Notes: generated from the letters alone by a model not told the origin. A stretch of 64,000 bases of DNA from Pseudomonadota bacterium (GCA_023387335.1 JAEWIF010000038.1:61688-125687), one strand, 5' to 3'. Numbered from the stretch's first letter, positions 32,288 through 42,894 are shown. Program-made: numbers and translations.

Positions 32288-33202
32288 TCAGTACTCGATC
32301 AGCAACGTGTGGGGCGGGCTGAGGGCCTGGCAGGTGCCGGAGGCGCAAGTCCCCACCTGGCCCGACGCCGCCGTCGCGTTGACGTAATAGGTGACGGGCG
32401 AGCCGTTGCCCGTCAGGTTGTACGTCGTGGTGCTGCTGATGTTGGTGGCGCTGCCCGCGCTGGTGCCCAGCCGCAGGCTGTAGGCCACGCCCAGCACCGT
32501 GCCGTTGGTCGGCGAGAGGCTCATGCGGAAAGGCGCGCCGTTGCTGCATCGCGCGGCGAACGGGACGTTGCCCGCACCTGCGGTCGACTGGAACGAGGTG
32601 TAGGCCAGGTTCAGCGTGCCTGGCGCGCTGGTGATGCTGCAGGAGGACGGGACGGTGATGCTGATCGGCAGCGTGGCACCGACCAGCGTGCACGGCGTGT
32701 TCTTGTTCGTGGCGGTAGCGCAGGTGCCCCCGACCGCGATGGTGTCGGTGTAGGTCAGGCCGGCCAGCGGATTGAGCGAGGCGGCGATGCTGAATGTGAA
32801 GGTGAAGCTCCCCGAGACCGTGTCGGTATTGCCGGTCGGGAACGGGACGGAGATCGCGTGGGCGTTGCCCAGTCCGGACATCCCGTTGCCCCAGGCCGCG
32901 GTGGTCGACAAGCTGTAGGCCAGCCGATTGGCGCCGTTGCCGGCATTTCGGGTGTTGCCGGCGTAATAGAGGCCCGGGCCGGCCGTGATCTGCATCGTGA
33001 ACGGCGAGCCGTCGGTCCCGTTCGAGCTGCGGCTGCAGGTGTAGTTGACGGTGCCCATCGCCGTGAGCGCCGTGTTGTTGTACGTGACGCCGGTGAAAGC
33101 GATGCTGGTCACGGTGCAGTTGCCGGCCGCCCGGGCGTCCGGCAGCAGCAGCAGGCCGGCCGCCAGCAGCAACAGCAGTTTCCAGGTCCGCAGGATCGTC
33201 AT
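32288..33202 (-). CDS. Spore coat U-domain protein, putative fimbrial tip subunit (CsuE-like)
   Basis: 304 residues with a signal peptide (ending LPDARAAG). Two spore-coat-protein-U domains: about 25-160 (NCTVTSIAFTGVTYNNTALT) and about 165-304 (SCSITSAPGTLNLAYTSFQS), the second ending HTLLIEY. In archaic (Csu-type) chaperone-usher pili the two-domain subunit encoded after the usher is the tip adhesin. Its start overlaps the usher stop (ATGA), and it is the last gene of the fimbrial operon. Confidence 0.85.
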   Translation of the reverse strand: MTILRTWKLLLLLAAGLLLLPDARAAGNCTVTSIAFTGVTYNNTALTAMGTVNYTCSRSSNGTDGSPFTMQITAGPGLYYAGNTRNAGNGANRLAYSLSTTAAWGNGMSGLGNAHAISVPFPTGNTDTVSGSFTFTFSIAASLNPLAGLTYTDTIAVGGTCATATNKNTPCTLVGATLPISITVPSSCSITSAPGTLNLAYTSFQSTAGAGNVPFAARCSNGAPFRMSLSPTNGTVLGVAYSLRLGTSAGSATNISSTTTYNLTGNGSPVTYYVNATAASGQVGTCASGTCQALSPPHTLLIEY

Positions 33203-35970
33203 CGCGTCACTCCCGAACAGGTCAGCGGCCCCACGCGGGCGATGGCGTCGTCCGGGCCGGGCGGGGGCAGGTTCACGGCGACGGTGCAGCTGCCGCCGTT
33301 GTGCTTGAGCCGGATCTGGTTCTTCTCCTGCAGTCCGGTCACGAAGGCCTCGCCGCGACGGGCTACGAAGAACTCCTTGCGGTCGCCCACCAACTCCACC
33401 TCCGCGCCGGCCGGCGCGGGCAGGCCGTCGTCCAGCAGCAGCTTGATCAGCGCGCCGCGGCCGCTGCGCACCGGGAAGGTCACCTTCACCGCGCTGCGCG
33501 ATGCCGGCACGGTGATCTGTTCGATGTTGTCCAGCTCGGCGTTGATCGGCAGTTCGCGCGGGTCCAGCCGGATGCTGTTGGTGTCGTAGGGTCGCAGCCG
33601 GGGCAGGATGGCCACGCCGTCGGCGTTGGTGCGAGTCAGGCTGCTGCCCTGGAAGCCGATCCCCACGTTCGGATAGCCCGGCACGTGCACGACGGCGAAG
33701 CTGTCCTCGATCTGGCGCGCCGCGAACACCTGGCCGTCGGCCACCGCCACGCCGCCGCGGCCGCCCAGCCTCAAGGTCTGCTGGTTCGAGGAGGCGAACA
33801 CGTCCGCGGTCGCGAAGCCGCGGCTGCCCTGGTAGTAGGCCCCGCCCTCGCTGTAAGTCTCGCCGCCTCGGGTACCGGCCAGGGCGCGGCCGCCGAATCC
33901 GGTCTCCTGCGTCAGCGGCAGGCTCACGCCCGCGTACGCGTCATGCCGGCCGTCGCGGAAGGTGGCGCTGCCCAGGGCCGTGAGGGCGCCGTCCAGCGGT
34001 GCCACGAAGCTGATGCCGACGGCCGTGCCGCGGCTGGCGCCTTCCACGCGCGTGAGCGAAAGAGCCACCGAGCTCGCAACGCCCACGCGAGTCGTGTAGT
34101 TCAGCGAGTACGTGCTCAGCTTGCCGCTGGTGCGCGTGTCGCTGCGCGCGAAGGCCACGCCCACGTTTCCCCAGTCGGGGTGCGTGTAGTTGTAGCTGAG
34201 TGAGCTGACCAGGCGCGGGGGCAGGAAGCCGTCGTGGAACCCGAGTTGCCGGAAGCCGTCGCTGGCGTATTCCCAGCGCGCGGAGAAGCCATGACGCAGG
34301 TTGCGGTGCTCAAGCGCCAGCGTGGCCTGGAAGCCGTTGCCCGCCAGCGCGTCGCGGCTGCGCGCGACCGACAGCTGGCCCAGCACCTGGGCCGGCAGCT
34401 CCCGGGTCAGCGCCAGCTTCAATGCCTGCGTGTCCTCGGCGGCTTCGCCCTTGACCTCCACGGTCGTCGACGGGTTCAAGCCGTGCCGAAACAGGCCGCT
34501 GGTGAAGCCCGGTCCGTAATCGGCGTTGCGCTGCAGCAGGTTGCGGCGCACCGCGCCGACCTCCACGCTCCAGTCGTTCAGGCCCTCGGCCAGCAGCGCG
34601 CCGTGGGTGAAGAAGTCCTGCACCAGGACCGTCTCGCGACCGAGCACGTCGCGCACGACCACCCGCGCCTGCCCGCTCCCGGTGAGCTGCTGCAGGTTCT
34701 CGATCGAGAAGGGCCCGGCGGGCACGCGCGAGGTCTGGCGCAGCGCGTCGTTGATGTACAGCTCCACCGTGCTCGGCGCGGTCGACACGCCGCTGACCAG
34801 CGGGATCGGCTGGGTGACGAAGCCCGGCGTCAGCGCCCAGTTGCGCGCGATCTGCAAGCCGCCGAAGTAGACCGAGCGGCCGCCGACGCCCGGGCGCGTG
34901 GTGCTGTCGCCAATGCGCAGGCTCACGTTCTGTTCGGGAAAGTCGCGGGTGAAGGTGGTCTCGAGCCGCCTCCACTGCGCGCCGGCCGGGTCGGTGGAGC
35001 CGAGCAGGCCCGTGCCCACCTGGCTGGACGTCAGCACGCCCCATTCGTTGGACAGGCCCAGCTCGGTGAGCGCGCCCAGTTCGCGCGTGGATGCCTGGGT
35101 GCGGACGTTCTGCGTCGTCAGGTTCAGGTCGTAGTTGAGGAAGGCGGCCGGGATCGAAGGCGTGACCGGCGGCCGCTGCACGGCGACCTCGTTCGCGACG
35201 CGGGTAGCGGTGAAGGCCTGGGGCGAGAAGCGCAGGTCGATCGACTGGCTCGCCAGATCCACCTGCGACTCGAAGCCCGCGACGGAGGAAAGTGGGTACC
35301 AGCGCTGCCCGCGCGCCTCGATCGGCACGGCCTGCGGCGAGCGCGTGATGCGCCACTCGGTGAAGGCTTCCTCGGGCGCATGCAGCGCGCCCTGCTGGTC
35401 CAGCAGCACCCAGTTGCCGGCGCGGCTGCCGTTGACGCGCACTTCCATCGGCAGGTAGCGGCGGGTGGATTCGACCGGGCCGGCGGGCGCGCGGGCGCCC
35501 GGTGCCGGCGCCGCGGAGCGCGGCAGCGGTGGCAGGCCTTGCGGCAGCAGCGCCGCCTCGGGCACCTGTACTTCCAGCCGGTTCTCCGCCGAAGTCACGC
35601 GCAGTTCCACGCCGGCGATGGCGGACAGCGGATACCACTGGACTCCGCGGTGCTCGAACAGCGGCACGTTCAGCCCGGGCCGAAGGCGCCACATCGGCAG
35701 GTCGGTCACGGGCAGGTGGTACGAATTGCCGCGCTGCAGGAGCGACCAGCGGCCCAGCGGCCGGCCATTGAGGCGCACGTCGAACGCGACGACGCGCATC
35801 TGATCGGAGGCGGCGCCGGTGGAGGGCGGGGTCGCAGGCCCGGTCACGGGGCCTCCGGCGGTCTGGGCGTCAGCGTCCCGCGCGCCCGCGGCCACCAGCA
35901 CCATGGCGACGGCCAGGGCGGCAAGCGGGCGGGAGCGTAAGGGGACGAGGCTGCACCCGGTTCCACTCAT
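33199..35970 (-). CDS. Fimbrial outer-membrane usher protein (Csu-like)
   Basis: 923 residues, the expected usher size. This 24-strand outer-membrane pore secretes and polymerises pilin subunits. A signal peptide ends near DADAQT. There is an unusual repeated N-terminal part: two copies of a beta unit ending in WYPLSAIAGVELRV and WYPLSSVAGFESQVDLASQS. The barrel shows GLQIARNWALTPGFVTQPIP, VVRDVLGRETVLVQDFFTHG (plug/strand region typical of ushers) and repeated barrel strands. C-terminal beta domains follow. Both ends overlap neighbours (ATGA), ordering chaperone-usher-tip. Confidence 0.93.
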   Translation of the reverse strand: MSGTGCSLVPLRSRPLAALAVAMVLVAAGARDADAQTAGGPVTGPATPPSTGAASDQMRVVAFDVRLNGRPLGRWSLLQRGNSYHLPVTDLPMWRLRPGLNVPLFEHRGVQWYPLSAIAGVELRVTSAENRLEVQVPEAALLPQGLPPLPRSAAPAPGARAPAGPVESTRRYLPMEVRVNGSRAGNWVLLDQQGALHAPEEAFTEWRITRSPQAVPIEARGQRWYPLSSVAGFESQVDLASQSIDLRFSPQAFTATRVANEVAVQRPPVTPSIPAAFLNYDLNLTTQNVRTQASTRELGALTELGLSNEWGVLTSSQVGTGLLGSTDPAGAQWRRLETTFTRDFPEQNVSLRIGDSTTRPGVGGRSVYFGGLQIARNWALTPGFVTQPIPLVSGVSTAPSTVELYINDALRQTSRVPAGPFSIENLQQLTGSGQARVVVRDVLGRETVLVQDFFTHGALLAEGLNDWSVEVGAVRRNLLQRNADYGPGFTSGLFRHGLNPSTTVEVKGEAAEDTQALKLALTRELPAQVLGQLSVARSRDALAGNGFQATLALEHRNLRHGFSARWEYASDGFRQLGFHDGFLPPRLVSSLSYNYTHPDWGNVGVAFARSDTRTSGKLSTYSLNYTTRVGVASSVALSLTRVEGASRGTAVGISFVAPLDGALTALGSATFRDGRHDAYAGVSLPLTQETGFGGRALAGTRGGETYSEGGAYYQGSRGFATADVFASSNQQTLRLGGRGGVAVADGQVFAARQIEDSFAVVHVPGYPNVGIGFQGSSLTRTNADGVAILPRLRPYDTNSIRLDPRELPINAELDNIEQITVPASRSAVKVTFPVRSGRGALIKLLLDDGLPAPAGAEVELVGDRKEFFVARRGEAFVTGLQEKNQIRLKHNGGSCTVAVNLPPPGPDDAIARVGPLTCSGVTR

Positions 35971-36713
35971 GGAAGCTGGACGGGGAGCTCGGTGGCCTTG
36001 CCGTCGTCGTACAGGACGCGCGCGGTGGCCGGCCCGGCGGAGATGGCGCGATCGGCCTTGATGCTCATCGAGCGACGCGATCCCGGGAGGATGTAGGTGC
36101 CGCCTTCGAACTTGGCCAGCTCTTGGTCGCCGCGCGCGAGCACGATGGTTCGGATCTGGGCGTAGGCGGTGCCGGTGTTCTGGCAGACGGCCGACAGGTT
36201 CTGCTCGTCCATGCGCGCCACCTGGCACTGCACGTCGCGCTGGACGGCGGGCGGCGTGATGAAGATCGGCATGGACATGGCCAGCGCGATTGGCAGCTGC
36301 ATCACGATGCCCTTCTCCGCCTTGGGTGCCGTGGCCTCGGGCACCTCGCGCACGATCAGGCGGTAGGTCAGTTGGCGCGACAGGTCGGGCGGCGTCAGGC
36401 GCGCCAGGCGCACCACCTGGCGCGCGCGCGGTGCCAGCTTGATGATGGGCGGCGCCACGATCAGGTCCTCGGTCAGCACGAGGTCGTCGGTGCCGTCCGG
36501 GTTCTGGCTCCAGGCATACAGGTCGGCTTGCAACGCCACCTCTGAGTCGCCCTCGTTGGTCAGGGTCACGGCGATCGCCCGATCGCTGGGCGTCATGTAG
36601 ATGCGCACCGGCGTCACCGAGAAATTGCCGGCGGTCGCCAGGGACGAGACCGCGAGCGCGGCGACGAGGCAGGAGGCGCGGAGACCGGTGGCGAGCAGGC
36701 GGGCAGCGTTCAT
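35967..36713 (-). CDS. Periplasmic fimbrial chaperone (Csu-like)
   Basis: 248 residues; signal peptide MNAARLLATGLRASCLVAAL. Two immunoglobulin-like domains of a PapD-type chaperone: domain 1 with FSVTPVRIYMTPSDRAIAVT and LTYRLIVREVP, domain 2 beginning near PIFITPPAVQRDVQCQVARM. It caps pilin subunits by donor-strand complementation before handing them to the usher. The conserved chaperone edge-strand region (LAPRARQVVRLARL) is present. The ATG at 36713 is preceded by about 65 bp without a gene. Confidence 0.92.
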   Translation of the reverse strand: MNAARLLATGLRASCLVAALAVSSLATAGNFSVTPVRIYMTPSDRAIAVTLTNEGDSEVALQADLYAWSQNPDGTDDLVLTEDLIVAPPIIKLAPRARQVVRLARLTPPDLSRQLTYRLIVREVPEATAPKAEKGIVMQLPIALAMSMPIFITPPAVQRDVQCQVARMDEQNLSAVCQNTGTAYAQIRTIVLARGDQELAKFEGGTYILPGSRRSMSIKADRAISAGPATARVLYDDGKATELPVQLP

Positions 36714-36779
36714 GGTGAAGGGGTCACGGTTGCGGCCCTGGGCCACCGGCGGGCTGCCGTGTCTGGCTGCGGTCCGAAG

Positions 36780-37169
36780 TCAGAAACTGATGAGTAGTTC
36801 GAAGTGATTGTCTCTGACGGAGTCGCCGACGACCCGGAATTCCGTGACCGTGGCTACCGGCGTGTCAACACGGATGCCCGTTTCCGTTGTGAGGGGCACG
36901 AATCCTTCCATCGACGTCGGGTAGCGGAACGCGCGCCCGATGAAGGCGGCCGGCGCAATGTCCGGAGGCGGCGCGATGTGCACGAAGGGCCCGGTGCTCC
37001 CGCACACCACCTGCACCACCGCCTCGGCTGGCTGGCTCAGGGTCTCGCCGGTGCACTTGCCGTTGCCGTTCGAGACCGTCAGGTGCACGGCGAACTGGCT
37101 GGAGGCGCTGGCGGCCCATGCGGCCTGGGTGGCGAGGGCGGCCAGGACGAAAGGGAAAAAACGGGTCAT
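36780..37169 (-). CDS. Small secreted pilin-like subunit (CsuA/CsuB position)
   Basis: 129 residues with a signal peptide (MTRFFPFVLAALATQAAWAA). Position between the major subunit and the chaperone is where Csu operons encode minor pilins. The mature chain starts SQFAVHLTVSNGNGKC, like the F-x-V-x-L-x-V...C opening of coat-U pilins, has one likely disulfide (GKC...QVVC) and ends HFELLISF, comparable with LLIEY and ITVSY of the two coat-U subunits here. It is shorter and lacks a full coat-U signature, so it is a divergent minor subunit or initiator. I am moderately sure. Confidence 0.65.
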   Translation of the reverse strand: MTRFFPFVLAALATQAAWAASASSQFAVHLTVSNGNGKCTGETLSQPAEAVVQVVCGSTGPFVHIAPPPDIAPAAFIGRAFRYPTSMEGFVPLTTETGIRVDTPVATVTEFRVVGDSVRDNHFELLISF

Positions 37170-37210
37170 GCCGCGTAGTGGGAATGCTCGCCTACGCGGC
37201 ACCGCGCCGC

Positions 37211-37720
37211 TCAGTAGGAGACGGTGATGGTATGCAGGTTGGAGCCGTCGCAGGTACCGGGGCCGGCGCAGGTGCCTGCCTGGCCTTTAGGAGCGCGAAC
37301 GCCGATGTAGTAGTCCTGGGCCGAACCACTGCCGGTGGCCGAACTCGCCAGCGACGCCCCACCGGCCGCACTGGTGTAAGTGGCAGCTGCGGCCGTGCCG
37401 GCCCCGAGCTTGAGGTAGTAGTTGATCCCGGCGATGGTGGCGGTGTCGGCGGTCACGGCGATGCCATAAGACAGTGAGTTGGTGCAGGTCACGGTGAAAC
37501 CGGTCGCTTTCTCCTCATGCGTCTCCTGGAAGGCCGTATAGGTCATGGTGACGTCACTGGTGGCTACGTCCGCCGCCGTTGTGCCGGCCATGTTGATGTA
37601 GCACTTGGGCGTCAGCGTCAAGCTGACGTTGAAGGTGGAGGTCGTCTGGGCGAAAGCGTTGCCCGACAGCAGGGCGGCGGCGGTCGCGAGACCCAGGGCG
37701 ACGGTGCGGAAGAGTTTCAT
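37211..37720 (-). CDS. Spore coat U-domain major fimbrial subunit (CsuA/B-like)
   Basis: 169 residues; signal peptide MKLFRTVALGLATAAALLSG cleaved near NAFA. A single coat-U domain: STFNVSLTLTPKCYINMAGT, the aromatic stretch TYTAFQETHEEKATGFTVTC, and the C-terminal GTCDGSNLHTITVSY. It is first in the operon, with AGGAG before the ATG and a good promoter at 37779-37807, as expected for the abundant shaft subunit of Csu-type pili. Gene order subunit-minor subunit-chaperone-usher-tip adhesin is a complete set. Confidence 0.88.
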   Translation of the reverse strand: MKLFRTVALGLATAAALLSGNAFAQTTSTFNVSLTLTPKCYINMAGTTAADVATSDVTMTYTAFQETHEEKATGFTVTCTNSLSYGIAVTADTATIAGINYYLKLGAGTAAAATYTSAAGGASLASSATGSGSAQDYYIGVRAPKGQAGTCAGPGTCDGSNLHTITVSY

Positions 37721-37778
37721 GTAGGGCTCCTAGGGAGATGCGCTAGCTCGGGTTAAGCAAGCTGCTTAAGGTGGCTGA

Positions 37779-37807
37779 ACTGTAGGAGCGCCTGTAATGC
37801 TTTGCAA
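37779..37807 (-). promoter_or_regulatory. Predicted sigma70 promoter of the fimbrial operon
   Basis: Read on the minus strand: TTGCAA (37807-37802), a 17-nt spacer and TACAGT (37784-37779), about 58 nt before the ATG of the major subunit. The rest of the gene-free interval 37721-38041 contains the divergent promoter for the two-component locus. Confidence 0.5.
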
Positions 37808-37973
37808 CAGAAAAAAGTCCTGTGGATCAGCGACTTACGAAATTCCGGCCCTTGCAAGTATCAAAACGTTTCAGTTCCGCCACATTCCTGCCATGTAATA
37901 CCCGACGGCCGGTCCGTGGCGCGGGACAGGCGGTCCTTGAGGCCGCTCGTCGGGTCGTTTTCGCCGGTCGTCG

Positions 37974-37989
37974 CTAAGGGCCGCCTAAC
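37974..37989 (+). promoter_or_regulatory. Direct repeats typical of OmpR-family sites
   Basis: CTAAG (37974-37978) and CTAAC (37985-37989) are repeated 11 bp apart, one helical turn, 52 bp before the membrane-protein gene at 38042. OmpR/PhoB-type regulators bind such tandem half-sites, and one is encoded at 38414, so autoregulation is plausible. Only two half-sites are visible. Confidence 0.35.
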
Positions 37990-38041
37990 ACTGGTTCGGT
38001 AGCCTTCGGGCATCGGAATTCCACCTTCCCGAGGCCCCGCG

Positions 38042-38410
38042 ATGAACGAATCCCTCCCCCGCGCCGCGACCGTCGCGCTGGCCGTCGCCGGCGTCCTGAC
38101 GCTTCTCCTGGCGCTGTGGGCGCCGATCGATCTGGACATGGCCGGCCGCAACCTCCAGTGGCTCACCGTGGCCTCCGGCCTGGCGCTGCTGATCGCGGTC
38201 GTCACCCCCTCCTGGCGCCTGCCCGCCGTCTCCGCCGCCGTGCTCGGGAAGGTCAGCTACCTCCTGGCCTGGCAGGCGAGCGACGGCGCCACCGCCGCGC
38301 TGGAGGCCGCGCTCCTGCTGCTGCTGGCCTTCGCCGGGGTGGTCTTCCGGAGCGAGGCGCGCCGCGAAGCGCGCTGGAACGGCGGACAATTCCTCCGACT
38401 GGAGCCCTGA
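38042..38410 (+). CDS. Small membrane protein ahead of the two-component system
   Basis: 122 residues, mostly hydrophobic, with about four predicted helices (TVALAVAGVLTLLLALWAPI; LTVASGLALLIAVVTPSW; AAVLGKVSYLLAW; ALEAALLLLLAFAGVVF) and a charged C-terminal tail. No family recognised. It lies 3 bp before the response-regulator gene, so it is co-expressed and might be a target or accessory of the sensor kinase. Confidence 0.7.
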   Translation: MNESLPRAATVALAVAGVLTLLLALWAPIDLDMAGRNLQWLTVASGLALLIAVVTPSWRLPAVSAAVLGKVSYLLAWQASDGATAALEAALLLLLAFAGVVFRSEARREARWNGGQFLRLEP

Positions 38411-38413
38411 GCC

Positions 38414-39106
38414 ATGCGAGTCCTGCTGGTGGAAGACGACGAAATGATCGGCCAGAGCCTGCACAAGGCCCTCGAGGCCAACGGCTGGTCGGTCGATTGG
38501 GTGAAGGAAGGCATGCTCGCCCAGAGCGCCATGGACGAAGGCGGCTACGCCTGCGTGCTGCTGGACCTCGGCCTGCCGCGCCGCGACGGCATCGAGGTGC
38601 TGCGCACCGCGCGCGCCAAGGGCGACCGCACGCCGGTGCTGGTGCTCACCGCGCGCGACGGCCTCGACGACCGCATCACCGGCCTGGACGTCGGCGCCGA
38701 CGATTACCTGGTCAAGCCCTACGAGTTCCGCGAGCTGCTGGCGCGCATGCGGGCGGTGATCCGCCGCCGCGACGGCGCCGCCCATTCCGTGATCGGCAGC
38801 GACACCGTGCAACTGGACCTGACCACGCGCGAGGTGCTGGTGCAGGGCGAACGCCAGCAGCTGTCCGCGCGCGAGTTCGCGCTGCTGCACGCGCTGCTGG
38901 AGCGCCCCGGCGCCATCCTCTCGCGCGACCAGCTCGAAAGCCGCATCTACGGCTGGGGCGAGGAGGTCAGCAGCAACGCGGTGGACGTCCTGATCCACGG
39001 CATGCGGCGCAAGCTGGGCGCCGAGGTCATCCGCAACGTGCGCGGCCTGGGCTGGCGCATCGCCGCGGGCCAGCCGGTCGCGGTCGCGTCGAAGGGAGCC
39101 GCGTGA
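38414..39106 (+). CDS. OmpR-family response regulator (QseB/PmrA-like)
   Basis: 230 residues. Receiver domain 1-115 with the acidic pocket EDDE, phosphoacceptor D51 in VLLDLGLPRRDG, the Thr/Ala switch and K in DDYLVKPYEF. A winged helix follows (LTTREVLVQGERQQLSAREF, DVLIHGMRRKLGAEVIRNVR, GLGWRI). Length and sequence style resemble the QseB/PmrA/TctD group. It is coupled to the sensor kinase by a one-base overlap (TGATG). Confidence 0.93.
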   Translation: MRVLLVEDDEMIGQSLHKALEANGWSVDWVKEGMLAQSAMDEGGYACVLLDLGLPRRDGIEVLRTARAKGDRTPVLVLTARDGLDDRITGLDVGADDYLVKPYEFRELLARMRAVIRRRDGAAHSVIGSDTVQLDLTTREVLVQGERQQLSAREFALLHALLERPGAILSRDQLESRIYGWGEEVSSNAVDVLIHGMRRKLGAEVIRNVRGLGWRIAAGQPVAVASKGAA

Positions 39107-40521
39107 TGCACATCCTCTCCGCAGGCCCGATGTGCTCGCTGCGGCGGGCGCTCCTGTTCTGGCTGGTGCCGCTGTTCCTGCTGGTGGGCGCCGCCTCGGC
39201 CGCCTTCTCGTACTGGACCTACACCCGCATGGTGGCGTCCTTCATGGACGAACAGATGCAGCAGCTGGGCGACTCGCTGGCCGCTCGCGAAGACCGCGTG
39301 GTGCTTCCGCAGGTCACTGCCGATCGCGTGCACAAGTGGGGCAGCTACGTCGGCCAGGTCTGGACCCCCGACGGCCGCCTCGAAGCGGTCTCGATGCCCG
39401 GCGTCGACGCGCCGAAGATGGCGCCCGGTTTCCACGACCTGACCCTGGCCGACCATGATTGGCGGGTGTACGTGGCCACGCCGTCCGCCAACCACGGGCA
39501 CCAGGTGCAGGTGCTGCAAAGCGGCGAGTTCCGCCGCCACCTGGCGGTGGAGCGGGCCGGCGCGGCGCTGGCGCCCGTGCTCATCCTGCTGCCGCTGGCC
39601 ATCCTGATCCTGTGGGGCGTGGCCGCCACGCTCTCGCGCGAAGTGCAGGCCATTGGCCGCCAGGCCGCGCAGCAGGACGAGAACACCATCCACGAGTTGC
39701 CGCTGACGCGCGTGCCGGCGGAGATCGTCCCGCTGGTGGCTTCGTTCAACAGCCTGCTGGCGCGCCTGCGCGACGCCTTCAACACCCAGCGCCGGTTCGT
39801 GCAGGACGCGGCGCACGAGCTGCGAACGCCGATCACGGCGGTCGCGCTGCAGCTGGAGAACGTGCGCTGCGACCTGCCGCCCGGCGCCTGCCAGGAGAGC
39901 TTCTCCCAGCTGGCGGCCGGCGTGGAGCGCGCCCAGCGGCTGGTGGACCAGCTGCTCAAGCTCTCGCGCCACGAGGCCAAGGCGGCGCAGGAACCGATGG
40001 TGACGGTGGACCTGCAGGCGCAGGTGCACCAGAGCATCGACGGCCTGATCGCGCTGGCCGACCAGAAGAACATCGACCTGGGCATGGTGGTGGAGTCGCG
40101 CGTCCCGGTCACTCTGATGATGCGTTGCGCCGCCGGCGACCTGCGCAGCGCGATGGACAACCTGATCGAGAACGCGCTGCGCTACACGCCCGAAGGCGGC
40201 GTGGTGGACGTGCGGCTGTCCAGCACGCCGAACGGCCCGGCCATCGAGGTGGTGGACACCGGCCCGGGCATCCCGCCGGACCAGCTGGGTCGCGTGTTCG
40301 ACCGCTTCTTCCGCGTGCCGGGCAACGGCACGCGCGGCAGCGGCCTGGGTTTGTCGATCGCCCAGAGCGCCGCGCAGCGCTGCGGCCTGCGCATCGTGCT
40401 GCGCAACCGGGAAGACCGCAGCGGGCTGATTGCGCGACTGGAGCCGGTGGGTGCGGTGGCCGCCGCGGCCGCCCAGTCCGGCGCCGCGCAGACCGTGCCG
40501 ACGCCCGCGCTGGCGTCCTGA
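39106..40521 (+). CDS. Sensor histidine kinase
   Basis: 471 residues. Membrane helix about 17-38, periplasmic loop of about 115 residues, second helix about 155-175, then linker and kinase. H box QRRFVQDAAHELRTPITAV (H237), N box DNLIENALRYTPEGG, G1 VVDTGPGIPPDQ, F box VFDRFFRVPG and G2 GSGLGLSIAQS are intact. It should phosphorylate the adjacent OmpR-type regulator. The loop is short and has no recognised sensor domain; metal, pH or organic-acid sensing cannot be decided. The C-terminus has an Ala/Gln-rich tail. Confidence 0.93.
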   Translation: MHILSAGPMCSLRRALLFWLVPLFLLVGAASAAFSYWTYTRMVASFMDEQMQQLGDSLAAREDRVVLPQVTADRVHKWGSYVGQVWTPDGRLEAVSMPGVDAPKMAPGFHDLTLADHDWRVYVATPSANHGHQVQVLQSGEFRRHLAVERAGAALAPVLILLPLAILILWGVAATLSREVQAIGRQAAQQDENTIHELPLTRVPAEIVPLVASFNSLLARLRDAFNTQRRFVQDAAHELRTPITAVALQLENVRCDLPPGACQESFSQLAAGVERAQRLVDQLLKLSRHEAKAAQEPMVTVDLQAQVHQSIDGLIALADQKNIDLGMVVESRVPVTLMMRCAAGDLRSAMDNLIENALRYTPEGGVVDVRLSSTPNGPAIEVVDTGPGIPPDQLGRVFDRFFRVPGNGTRGSGLGLSIAQSAAQRCGLRIVLRNREDRSGLIARLEPVGAVAAAAAQSGAAQTVPTPALAS

Positions 40522-40536
40522 GCGCCGCCCAGGGCG

Positions 40537-40863
40537 CTAGCCCTGGGTGAGCGTCACTTCGAAGCTTCGACCGCCGTCAACGCTGGCGTGCATCGGCCAG
40601 CTGCGCGCATCGCGCGCCAGGGTCAGGCGGATCCGCGAGGCTGCAATGGCCCCCTTGACGCGCGGCAGGTCGGCCGCGGTCAGGGTCTGGGGTTCGTCGA
40701 AGGCCGGGTCCAGCTCGAGCGCGAGCTCTGCGGAACGGGTGAGGGCGTGGGGAAGCTCGATGAACATGGACAGGGCGTGAGACGCAGCGCACTGTAACCA
40801 GTCGTCAGCCCGGTCGGAGCGCGACTCGTCAGTCACCGGCCGGAACCCACCCACTTTTTTCAC
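40537..40863 (-). CDS. Small hypothetical protein between sensor kinase and htpG
   Basis: 108 residues from a GTG at 40863, or 76 from the ATG at 40767 (MFIELPHALTRSAELALELD). I recognise no family. The second half (ALTRSAELALELDPAFDEPQ, KGAIAASRIRLTLARDARSW, HASVDGGRSFEVTLTQG) looks like a compact alpha/beta domain rather than random frame output, and the opposite frame is less protein-like. A 7-bp hairpin (CCCAGGG/CCCTGGG, 40528-40547) overlaps its stop. Existence is uncertain. Confidence 0.4.
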   Translation of the reverse strand: MKKVGGFRPVTDESRSDRADDWLQCAASHALSMFIELPHALTRSAELALELDPAFDEPQTLTAADLPRVKGAIAASRIRLTLARDARSWPMHASVDGGRSFEVTLTQG

Positions 40864-40919
40864 GAAAAGACCTGCGAGGATGTCGCGCGGATGTCCCGAG
40901 CCACTGGCGGGCGGCCCAC

Positions 40920-40946
40920 CTTGAAATCCGCGGCGGCGCCCTCATG
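40920..40946 (+). promoter_or_regulatory. sigma32-like heat-shock promoter of htpG
   Basis: CTTGAAA (40920-40926), 12 nt, then CCCTCATG (40939-40946), ending about 34 nt before the htpG ATG. The -35 and spacer length are identical to the groESL promoter at 1444-1472, and the C-rich -10 fits the heat-shock pattern. No CIRCE element is present here. Confidence 0.7.
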
Positions 40947-40980
40947 CTCCGTTCGCTCGTATTCCTGACGCACCGGCACC

Positions 40981-42894
<1,914 letters not shown>

